Shown here piece by piece: positions 49,571-59,196 of a stretch of 64,000 nt of DNA. Each line of letters begins with the position of its first letter. Position 1 is the stretch's first letter. The position numbers and the translations under genes were made by a program. This stretch comes from Jatrophihabitans_A sp035248685 (GTDB lineage Bacteria; Actinomycetota; Actinomycetes; Mycobacteriales; Jatrophihabitantaceae), in assembly GCA_035248685.1 (NCBI GenBank), contig DATFHF010000050.1, positions 1-64,000 of the forward strand, in the 5' to 3' direction. The notes under the pieces were generated by a model, which was not told the DNA's origin, ran no database searches, and saw only the letters and a list, made by a program, of their open reading frames with translations.

Positions 49571-50542
49571 ATGGCGATCATGCGTCCTGGTGGATCACGT
49601 TCTCGCACCCCCGCTCCCTCGCCTGCGGCGATCGCCGCCATGTCCGGCGCCGTCGACCTGGCGGCGGTCAAGGCCCGCTCGGAGGCGGCGGCCCGCGCTG
49701 CCTCGGCGCCGGCGGCCGGCCAGTACGTGGTCAACGCCACCGAGGCGAACTTCCAGACCGAGGTGCTCGACCGGTCGTTTCAGGTGCCGGTGCTGTTGGA
49801 TCTGTGGGCGGACTGGTGCGAGCCGTGCAAGACGCTGTCGCCGATCTTGGAGCGGCTGGCCGCCGAGGGTGCCGGCAGCTGGATCCTGGCCAAGGTGGAC
49901 GTCGAGGCCAACCAGCGAATCCCGCAGATGCTTCAGGTGCAGAGCATCCCCACCGTGTTCGCGGTGATCGGCGGACAGCTGGTGCCGGGCTTTCAGGGGG
50001 CGCTGCCGGAGGCGCAGGTGCGCGAGTTCATCCGGGCGCTGTTGCACGCCGCGGAGCAGGCCAACCTGACCGGTCAGGCGGGGGCAGCGGCGGCGGCGAA
50101 CGGGAAGCCGGCCGGGCCACCGGCGCCGCCCGAGGACGAGCGGTTCACACTGGCCGAGGCCGCGCTGGAGGCCGGTGACTTCGACCTGGCCGCCGAGCGC
50201 TACAACGCCATCCTGTCGGCCGAACCGGCTAACGCCGACGCGCAGCTGGCGCTGCTTCAGGTTGGCCTGCTCAAGCGACTGTCCCGGCTGCCGGCCGACG
50301 CGGTGGCCCGGGCGGCGACCGCGCCGGACGACGTGCCGGCCCAGCTCGCGGCCGCCGACGCCGAGATCGCGGCGAACCAGGTGGAGGCGGCCTTCGCCAG
50401 GCTGATCGACCTGGTCCGGCGGCTACGCGGGGACGACCGGACCCCGGTGCGGGATCGGCTGGTGGAGTACTTCGACCTGCTCGGCCCGGACGATCCGCGA
50501 GTGATCCCGGCTCGCCGCAACCTGGCCAATGCCCTGTTCTGA
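49571..50542 (+). CDS. Thioredoxin-TPR protein (CnoX/YbbN-like)
   Basis: 323 aa. N-terminal Ala/Pro-rich region (1-50), thioredoxin fold with WCEPCK (Cys83/Cys86) and cis-Pro in SIPTVFAV (~55-160), then Ala-rich helical repeats (~185-323) of the TPR-like CnoX type. CnoX proteins are redox-active chaperone-holdases that protect clients for GroEL; unlike E. coli CnoX, an intact CxxC is present here. An ATG at 49580 is an alternative start; neither has a good ribosome site. Confidence 0.88.
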   Translation: MAIMRPGGSRSRTPAPSPAAIAAMSGAVDLAAVKARSEAAARAASAPAAGQYVVNATEANFQTEVLDRSFQVPVLLDLWADWCEPCKTLSPILERLAAEGAGSWILAKVDVEANQRIPQMLQVQSIPTVFAVIGGQLVPGFQGALPEAQVREFIRALLHAAEQANLTGQAGAAAAANGKPAGPPAPPEDERFTLAEAALEAGDFDLAAERYNAILSAEPANADAQLALLQVGLLKRLSRLPADAVARAATAPDDVPAQLAAADAEIAANQVEAAFARLIDLVRRLRGDDRTPVRDRLVEYFDLLGPDDPRVIPARRNLANALF

Positions 50543-50578
50543 GGCGCTCGCAGGCGGCCGACCCTGGCACCGTCCGCT

Positions 50579-50626
50579 ATGTGTCCCCAGTTTTATGGGG
50601 TATGGCGCACAAATCCGGGGACACAT
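50579..50626. repeat. Intergenic palindromic element
   Basis: Perfect 10-bp arms ATGTGTCCCC (50579-50588) and GGGGACACAT (50617-50626) around 28 nt that contain AT-rich GTTTTAT and a second GGGG (50597-50600) able to pair with the first CCCC. It fills the gap between the convergent thioredoxin and pirin genes, where it could also terminate both. Confidence 0.65.
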
Positions 50627-50656
50627 GGGCCGGCGGGACGGTGGGCGTTAAGCCGC

Positions 50657-51652
50657 TCAGTTCTCCAGTGGGCTGCGCTGGCCGCGCGGGACGTGCGGCA
50701 TGATCGCGTCCGGCGGTATCACGCCGAGCCGGCCGGACTGGTAGTCCACCAGGGCCTGCTGTAGCTCGTCCCGGGTGTTCATCACGAACGGGCCGTAGTG
50801 CACCATCGGCTCCCGGATCGGCTCACCGCCGAGCAGGATGACCTCCAGTGCGGCGGTCCGGCTGTCCTGCCGGGCGTCCGCCGCGATGGTCAACCGGTCG
50901 CCGGAGCCGAACACCGCGAGCTGACCGGCGTGGATCGGCTGGGCGTCCGGGCCGACGGTGCCGGAACCGGCCATCACGTAGGCCAGTGCGTTGTAGCTCG
51001 GCTGCCACGGCAGCGACAGCTGGGAACCCGGCGCGACCGAAGCATGCAGCAGTGTGATCGGGGTGTGCGTCGAGCCGGGACCGCGATGGCCGTCCACCTC
51101 GCCGGCGATCACCCGCAGCAGCGAGCCGCCATCGGCGCTGGCCAGCAGGGTGATCTGGCCGGACTCGATGCCCTGGTAGCGCGGCTTGAGGAACTTGTCC
51201 TTGGCCGGCAGGTTCACCCATAGCTGGAAGCCGTGGAATAGTCCGCCTTGTTCGACCAGTTGCTCCGGCGGCGTCTCGATGTGCAGCAGGCCGGCGCCGG
51301 CGGTCATCCACTGGGTGGCGCCCTCGGTGATGACACCACCGCCACCGTGGGTGTCCTGGTGGACGAACTGGCCCTCGATCAGGTAGGTGACGGTTTCGAA
51401 GCCCCGATGCGGGTGCCAGTTGGTGCCCTTGGGCTCACCGGCGGCGTAGTCCACCTCGCCCATGTGGTCCATCATGATGAACGGGTCGAGGTACTCGTAG
51501 CGAATACCGGCCATCGTCCGGCGGACCGGGAAACCCTCGCCCTCGAGGCCGGCCGGCGCGGTTGATACGGCGAGCACCGGACGCTCGGTGTCACCGAGCG
51601 CGGCGCCGGTCACCCGCGGCAGGGTCATCGTGTCGGCTGTAACGGCAGCCAT
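50657..51652 (-). CDS. Pirin-family protein
   Basis: 331 aa bicupin. Metal ligands of the first cupin are complete: His80, His82 (NWHPHRGFETVTYL), His124 and Glu126 (GLLHIETPP). Some pirins have quercetinase activity or act as transcription cofactors. The C-terminal ~50 residues (GEPIREPMVHYGPFVMNTRDELQQALVDYQSGRLG) are the standard Pirin_C tail. ATG 51652 has GAGGAGGAA upstream, and an operator-like palindrome overlaps its -10. Confidence 0.92.
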   Translation of the reverse strand: MAAVTADTMTLPRVTGAALGDTERPVLAVSTAPAGLEGEGFPVRRTMAGIRYEYLDPFIMMDHMGEVDYAAGEPKGTNWHPHRGFETVTYLIEGQFVHQDTHGGGGVITEGATQWMTAGAGLLHIETPPEQLVEQGGLFHGFQLWVNLPAKDKFLKPRYQGIESGQITLLASADGGSLLRVIAGEVDGHRGPGSTHTPITLLHASVAPGSQLSLPWQPSYNALAYVMAGSGTVGPDAQPIHAGQLAVFGSGDRLTIAADARQDSRTAALEVILLGGEPIREPMVHYGPFVMNTRDELQQALVDYQSGRLGVIPPDAIMPHVPRGQRSPLEN

Positions 51653-51671
51653 GGCTGTTCCTCCTCATGTG

Positions 51672-51701
51672 GTTGCGTTCGCAACTATAGGCAGAACTGC
51701 C
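51672..51701 (-). promoter_or_regulatory. Promoter and operator palindromes of the pirin gene
   Basis: On the minus strand TATAGT (51684-51689) is a near-perfect -10. Its downstream edge overlaps a perfect dyad GTTGCG-N2-CGCAAC (51672-51685); a second dyad GGCAG-N2-CTGCC (51690-51701) abuts upstream. Binding at the first would block the promoter, suggesting inducible expression. Confidence 0.55.
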
Positions 51702-51735
51702 AGAACGGATCGGCTATTCCCGGCCCTGCGGCAGC

Positions 51736-54108
51736 TCAATCGCCGACGTGCCGGAGCCAGATCGTGCCTAGCGGCGGCACTCGTACGGTCGCCGAACTCG
51801 GCTGACCGTGCCAGCTGGTATCGGTCGCCGTCACCATGCCCAGGTTGCCCACCCCGGAGCCGCCGTACAGCTCCGCGTCGGTGTTGATGATCTCTTCCCA
51901 GCGGCCGGCCAGCGGCAGCCCGAGCCGGTAGTGCTCGTGCGGCAGCGCCGAGAAGTTAGCCACACAGGCCACCACCGACCCATCGTCGCCCCGGCGCAGG
52001 AAGGACAGCACGTTGCCGGCGGCGTCGTTCGCGTCGATCCAGTTGAACCCCTGCGGCCTGGTGTCCTGCGACCACAACGCTCGGCTCTGCCGGTAGTGAT
52101 GGTTGAGATCGACCACCGTCTGGCGCAGGCCGGCGTGGTCGGCGGCATCCAGCAGCCACCAGTCCAACGACCTGCCCTCGCTCCATTCGGCGCCCTGCCC
52201 GAACTCGCAGCCCTGGAACAGCAGTTGCTTGCCGGGGTGCGCCCACATGTAGGCATACAGCGCGCGCAGGGTGGCCATTTGTCGCCACCGATCGCCAGGC
52301 ACCTTGTGCAGCATCGAACCCTTGCCGTGCACCACCTCGTCATGGCTGAACGGCAGCACGAAGTTCTCCGAATAGGCATAGACCATCGAGAACGTCATCT
52401 CGTGGTGGTGGTATTGCCGGTGCACCGGGTCGTGCCGGATGTAGCCGAGGGTGTCGTGCATCCAGCCCATGTTCCACTTGAACCCGAAGCCCAGGCCGCC
52501 GAGATGGGTCGGCCGGGTGACGCCGGGCCACGAGGTGGACTCCTCGGCGATGGTGATTGCCCCCGGCACCCGCTTGTACACGGTGGCGTTCATCTCCTGG
52601 AGGAAGGCGACCGCTTCCAGGTTCTCCCGCCCACCGTGCCGGTTCGGCAGCCACTCACCGGCCTTGCGCGAGTAGTCCAGGTACAGCATGGAGGCCACCG
52701 CGTCCACCCGCAGGCCGTCGATGTGGTACTCCTCGAACCAGTACAGCGCGTTCGCCACCAGGAAGTTGCGAACCTCCCGCCGGCCGAAATCGAAGACGTA
52801 GGTTCCCCAGTCCGGTTGCTCGCCGCGGCGTGGATCGGCGTGCTCGTACAACGGTGTTCCGTCGAAGCGGGCCAGCGCGAACGCGTCCTTCGGGAAGTGT
52901 GCCGGCACCCAGTCCATGATCACGCCGATGCCAGCTTGGTGCAGCGCGTCGATCAGGTGCCGGAACTCGTCCGGGTTGCCGAAGCGCGCGGTGGGTGCGA
53001 AGTAGGAGGTCACCTGGTAGCCCCACGAGCCGCCGAACGGATGCTCGGCCACCGGCAGGAACTCGACATGGGTGAAACCGGTGTCCCGGACGTAGTCCAC
53101 CAGCTGCTTGGCCAGGTCCCGGTAGTTCAGACCCATCCGCCAGGAACCCAGGTGCACCTCGTAGATCGACATCGGCGCCTCATGCCAGGACGTCCCCGCC
53201 CGAGCCCGCAGCCAATCGGCGTCACCCCAGTCGTAGTCGGAGGTGAACACCACCGACGCGGTGGCCGGCGGTACCTCGGCGGCGAAGGCCATCGGATCGG
53301 CCTTCTCCCGCCACTGCGAGTCGGCGCCGAGGATCTGGAACTTGTACTGGGCGCCGTCCCCCACGCCCGGCACGAACAATTCCCAGACCCCGGACGAACC
53401 GAGCGAGCGCATCGGGAAGGCGGTGCCGGTCCAGAAGTCGAAGTCACCGATCACCCGCACGCCGCGGGCATTCGGCGCCCACACCGCGAACGAGGTGCCG
53501 ATGGTGGTGCCCTGCGGCGTGTCGTAGCTGCGCACGTGCGCGCCGAGCACGTCCCAGAGCTGTTCGTGCCGGCCTTCGCCGATCAGGTGCAGGTCGAGCT
53601 CGCCCAAGGTCGGCAACCACCGGTACGGGTCGTCGACGATCACGGTGTGCTCGCCGTAGCTGACCTCGAGCCGGTAGTCGGTCGGATCGACCTCGATCAC
53701 ACAGCCGAACACGCCGTTCGGGTGCAGCCGATCCAGCGGGTACCGGTTGCCACCGATCACCACGCTGACCGCGTCGGCTCCCGGTCGCAGCGCCCGGATG
53801 GCGGTACGTCCCGGGCCGGCCGGATGCGCGCCCAGCACCGAGTGCGGCTGGGCATGGTCGCCGCCGATCAGGTGGTCGAGCTCGCCCCGGCTGGGGTGCT
53901 GGGCCTCGGTCGTCTCTGCCGGGGTCTTTTCGGGGGGCTGCTTTTCGGCTGCGGCCTTGCTGGGCGTCGTCTTTCCGGGCGTCGTCTTCCCGGTCGTCTT
54001 GTTTCCGGTCTGGTTCTTTCCAGTCGTGTCCATGGGGGTGCCTCCGGTCGCTGGATGCGGGCTGGTCGCCGGCTGCTCGCTGCTCGGGCGGCTGCGTCCC
54101 TCGGTCAT
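51736..54108 (-). CDS. glgB: 1,4-alpha-glucan branching enzyme
   Basis: GH13 enzyme making alpha-1,6 branches in glycogen/alpha-glucan, 790 aa. Residues 1-~75 are a low-complexity Thr/Lys/Pro/Glu extension (GKTTPGKTTPSKAAAEK). Then the N1/CBM48 domains (GDHAQPHSVLGAHPAG; FAVWAPNARGVRVIGDF), and the catalytic barrel with nucleophile Asp in DGLRVDAVASML, acid Glu in TIAEESTSWP and Asp in FSHDEVVHGKGSM. Last gene of the minus-strand operon. A copy of the dispersed 18-bp repeat lies just upstream of its start. Confidence 0.96.
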   Translation of the reverse strand: MTEGRSRPSSEQPATSPHPATGGTPMDTTGKNQTGNKTTGKTTPGKTTPSKAAAEKQPPEKTPAETTEAQHPSRGELDHLIGGDHAQPHSVLGAHPAGPGRTAIRALRPGADAVSVVIGGNRYPLDRLHPNGVFGCVIEVDPTDYRLEVSYGEHTVIVDDPYRWLPTLGELDLHLIGEGRHEQLWDVLGAHVRSYDTPQGTTIGTSFAVWAPNARGVRVIGDFDFWTGTAFPMRSLGSSGVWELFVPGVGDGAQYKFQILGADSQWREKADPMAFAAEVPPATASVVFTSDYDWGDADWLRARAGTSWHEAPMSIYEVHLGSWRMGLNYRDLAKQLVDYVRDTGFTHVEFLPVAEHPFGGSWGYQVTSYFAPTARFGNPDEFRHLIDALHQAGIGVIMDWVPAHFPKDAFALARFDGTPLYEHADPRRGEQPDWGTYVFDFGRREVRNFLVANALYWFEEYHIDGLRVDAVASMLYLDYSRKAGEWLPNRHGGRENLEAVAFLQEMNATVYKRVPGAITIAEESTSWPGVTRPTHLGGLGFGFKWNMGWMHDTLGYIRHDPVHRQYHHHEMTFSMVYAYSENFVLPFSHDEVVHGKGSMLHKVPGDRWRQMATLRALYAYMWAHPGKQLLFQGCEFGQGAEWSEGRSLDWWLLDAADHAGLRQTVVDLNHHYRQSRALWSQDTRPQGFNWIDANDAAGNVLSFLRRGDDGSVVACVANFSALPHEHYRLGLPLAGRWEEIINTDAELYGGSGVGNLGMVTATDTSWHGQPSSATVRVPPLGTIWLRHVGD

Positions 54109-54121
54109 ATGCTTATCTGCC

Positions 54122-54139
54122 CTTCGCGCGAGCGCTCAT
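54122..54139 (-). repeat. Dispersed 18-bp repeat, copy B
   Basis: Minus-strand ATGAGCGCTCGCGCGAAG, identical to copies A and C. The TGA inside it is the stop codon of the maltokinase gene, and its end lies 13 nt before the glgB start. Confidence 0.8.
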
Positions 54140-55526
54140 GCCGACATCGCCAGCCGATGCAGCGAGGCCAGCGGGATGGGCAGCCAATGCGGGCGGTTGC
54201 GGGCCTCGTAGACCGATTCGTATACCGCCTTGTCGGCCTCGAATGCCCTGATCAGCGCGCTGGATTCGCTCGGGTCGATGCCACCGCCCTCGGCATACCC
54301 GGTGCAGAACGCGCTGCGGTTGCGCTCGGCCCATTCGGTCGCCCGGAACTCCGATTGCGGGGTGCCGCCCACGTCGATCAGCTGATGTCGAGCGGCGTAA
54401 TCGAAGCTGCGCAGCATGCCGGCGACGTCGCGCATCGGGGAGTCCTCGGCCTGCCGATCGGCGATGGACTTGGCCGGCTCACCCTCGAAGTCCAGCATCA
54501 CCCACCGGTGGGACGTGCGCAGCACCTGGCCCAGGTGCAGGTCACCGTGGATCCGCTGGGCGAGCACCGTGCTTCGCAGGTCGGCGAACTCCGCATAGGC
54601 CTGTCGCAACCCGGCCTCCACCTCGGACAGCTCCGGCACCTCGACCAGTGCGGCGTCCAGCCGGCTGTTCATTGCCGCGGCCCGGTCGGCCAGCTCGGTG
54701 GGGCTGAGCGTGGTGGTGCCGAACGCGACCGCCAGGTCGGCGTGCACCTCGGCGGTGGACACTCCCAGCCGGTACGCCTCGCCGGCGAAGTCACCGCCGG
54801 CCTCCTCGGCATGCAGGTCGGCCTCGGCCATCAGATCCCGCACGCTGTTGGTGGCGAGCAGCCAGCCGTCGCTGGCCGTCGTCATGAACTCCTGAAGCAT
54901 CGCCAGGCTCCACGGCTGGTCGTCGATGTCGGCGGTCACATGACCGAGCAACCTAGCCACGTGCCGGCCACCGATCCGACCGAGGGCGGCGTGGATTTCG
55001 ATGTCCGGGTTCAGGCCCGGCTCCAGCCGGCGGAACACCTTCATGATCGCCGCGTCGCCGAACACCAGCGAGGTGTTGGACTGTTCGCCGGTCAGCGCCA
55101 GGCTGGATTGGCCGACCGGAATGTCAGCGGCCTCGGCATCCAGCGCGAAGCTGACGCCGTCGACGGTGAGCTGCTCGGCGATCGCCTCCAGCCACCGTCC
55201 GGTCACCTCCTTGTCGTGCAGCGCGTCGTAGAGCTCGATCGGCGCGCCGCCGTCCAGGTCGACAACCGATCCGACGAAGGCGTGGGCGAGGTGCTCGGCC
55301 GCCTCGCTGCGCAGGACCAGCGGCACCTGGTAGTGCTCCACGGTGGCCGGCTGAGCAGCGGCCGGGTAGCTCAGGTCGGCGACCCAGATCTGGACCGGGT
55401 GCGGTTGGTCGGACACGGTGGCCAGCAACCGTGCGCTCACCGTCCCGGACCTGGATTTGCCGGCGAACCAGCGCTGTGCACCGATCCAGTCCGCGAGCAC
55501 CTTTCCGACGTCAGCGGCGGCTACCC

Positions 55527-55530
<4 letters not shown>
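54136..55530 (-). CDS. mak: Maltokinase
   Basis: Phosphorylates maltose (from TreS) to maltose-1-phosphate with ATP, 464 aa. N-terminal cap WIGAQRWFAGKSRSG, ATP-side AIMKVFRRLEPGLNPDIEI, catalytic loop RIHGDLHLGQVLRT and metal Asp in VMLDFEGEPAKS. Matches Pep2/Mak of mycobacteria. Start GTG 55530 overlaps the treS stop; treS and mak form a complex in characterised relatives. Confidence 0.95.
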
Positions 55531-57338
<1,808 letters not shown>

Positions 57339-57414
57339 TCAGGTGCGGGCAGTCGCTACTACGCCACCGAGTCTGCCACGTGCCACCGGCGCTCACCTCA
57401 GCCTCACATCCGGC

Positions 57415-59148
57415 TCAGCCGGTCCGGACGATGGCGGCCGATTCGGCGTCCAGCACCAGCTCGCCGTCCTGCCGGGACGCACCGGCGGTGGCCAGCACCA
57501 GCTCGGCGGAGCCGGCTACCGGAACCGGTTGCGGGTGGCCGGCCAGGTTGGCCAGCACGCTGAACCGGCCGCGGGTAATCCGCAGCCACCTGCGTTGCTC
57601 GTCGAAGTCCACCGCCACCCGGTCCAACCACGGGTCGGCGAGGTCGGCCTCGGTGTGCCGGAGCCGGATCAGCTCCCGATAGAGCTCCAGCAACTCGGCG
57701 TGCCCGGGGCGGCCGGGCTCGGACCAGTCCAGCACGGCGCCGTGGTAGGCGGCCGGATCCTGCGGGTCGAGCATGGTTGAGCTATCCCAGCCGTGGTCGG
57801 CGAACTCGGCCAGCCGGCCTTGGCTGACCGCGGTGGCCAGCTCCGGCTCCGGGTGTGAGGTGAAGAACGGCCAGCGGGTAGCCGCGCCCCACTCCTCGCC
57901 CATGAACAGCATCGGCGTGAACGGCGAGGTCAGCAGCAGCACCGCGCCGACCCGAAGCAGGCCCGCGGACAGCGTCTCTGTCAGCCGGTCACCGGCGGCC
58001 CGGTTGCCGACCTGGTCATGGTTCTGTAGGCACACCACGAAGCGCCAGCCCGGGGTGTGCGCGGTGTCCACCGGCTTGCCGTGCGGCCGGCCCCGGAAGC
58101 TCGAGTACGTTCCGTCGTGAAAGAACGCGCCGCCGAACACCTTGGCCAGGCTCGGCAGCTCACCGAAGTCGGCGTAGTAGCCGTGCCGCTCACCGGTCAG
58201 CATCGCGTGCAGCACGTGATGGACGTCGTCGTCCCACTGCCCGTCCAGGCCGTAACCACCTTGTTCGCGTGGGGTAAACATTACCGGGTCGTTCAGATCG
58301 GACTCGGCGATCAACGGCAGCGGCCGGCCCAGTTGCTCGCTCAGCCCGGCCACCTCGGCGCCCAGCTGGGCCAGTAGGTGCGGCCGGGACTCGTCGGCCA
58401 GCGCGTGCACGGCATCCAGCCGCAGGCCGTCCAGGTGGAAGTCGCGCAGCCACATCAGCGCGTTGTCCAGGATGTACCGGCGCACCTCGACGCTGCCCGG
58501 GCCGTCCAGGTTGACCAGATCCCCCCAGGTGTTGCGCCCGGATTTCAGGTACGGCCCGAACCTGGGCAGGTAGTTGCCGCTGGCGCCGAGATGGTTGTAG
58601 ACCACGTCCAGCAGGACGGCCAACCCGCGCTGGTGGCAGGCCTGCACGAACCGCTTCAGTGCGTCCGGACCGCCGTAGGGCTGGTGCACCGCGTACCAGG
58701 CGACGCCGTCGTAGCCCCAGTTCCAGACCCCGTTGACCGCATTGACCGGCAGCAGTTCCACGTGGGTAATGCCCAGCGCTACCAGGTGATCGAGCCGCTC
58801 GATCGCCGAATCCAGTGTCGCGCCCGGGGTAAACGTGCCGGCGTGCAGCTCATAGATCACCGAGCCGGCAAGTTCTCGACCGGTCCAATCCTGATCGGTC
58901 CAGCGGTGCGCATCGCCGTCGTAAACCTCGGTCAGGCCGTGCACGCCGTCCGGCAACGATTGCGAGCGGGGATCCGGGATCGGTTGGTCGTCGGAATCCA
59001 GCAGGTAGCCGTACCGGGTGCCGGGCGGCAGATCTTCGGCCAGCTGCCACCAGCCATCCCGGTCGGGATCCGGCGTCAGCGCAACCAGCCGACCGTCGAC
59101 AACCGAACGGACCTGCTTGCAATCGGGTGCCCATACTGAGGGACGCAT
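57415..59148 (-). CDS. treZ: Malto-oligosyltrehalose trehalohydrolase
   Basis: Releases trehalose from malto-oligosyltrehalose made by TreY, 577 aa. Early VWAPDCKQVRSVVDG module, then GH13 barrel with GYDGVAWYAVHQPYGGPD, nucleophile Asp in DGLRLDAVHALAD, Glu in LPLIAESDLND and Asp in LQNHDQVGNRA. ATG 59148 begins MRPSVWAPD; an N-terminal start so close to the first domain is normal for TreZ. 76 nt upstream of treS and 48 nt after treY. Confidence 0.95.
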   Translation of the reverse strand: MRPSVWAPDCKQVRSVVDGRLVALTPDPDRDGWWQLAEDLPPGTRYGYLLDSDDQPIPDPRSQSLPDGVHGLTEVYDGDAHRWTDQDWTGRELAGSVIYELHAGTFTPGATLDSAIERLDHLVALGITHVELLPVNAVNGVWNWGYDGVAWYAVHQPYGGPDALKRFVQACHQRGLAVLLDVVYNHLGASGNYLPRFGPYLKSGRNTWGDLVNLDGPGSVEVRRYILDNALMWLRDFHLDGLRLDAVHALADESRPHLLAQLGAEVAGLSEQLGRPLPLIAESDLNDPVMFTPREQGGYGLDGQWDDDVHHVLHAMLTGERHGYYADFGELPSLAKVFGGAFFHDGTYSSFRGRPHGKPVDTAHTPGWRFVVCLQNHDQVGNRAAGDRLTETLSAGLLRVGAVLLLTSPFTPMLFMGEEWGAATRWPFFTSHPEPELATAVSQGRLAEFADHGWDSSTMLDPQDPAAYHGAVLDWSEPGRPGHAELLELYRELIRLRHTEADLADPWLDRVAVDFDEQRRWLRITRGRFSVLANLAGHPQPVPVAGSAELVLATAGASRQDGELVLDAESAAIVRTG

Positions 59149-59196
59149 GTCGCTGCCTGCTCTCGGGGTCTGGTCAGTTTCCCAGGACCTGGATGC

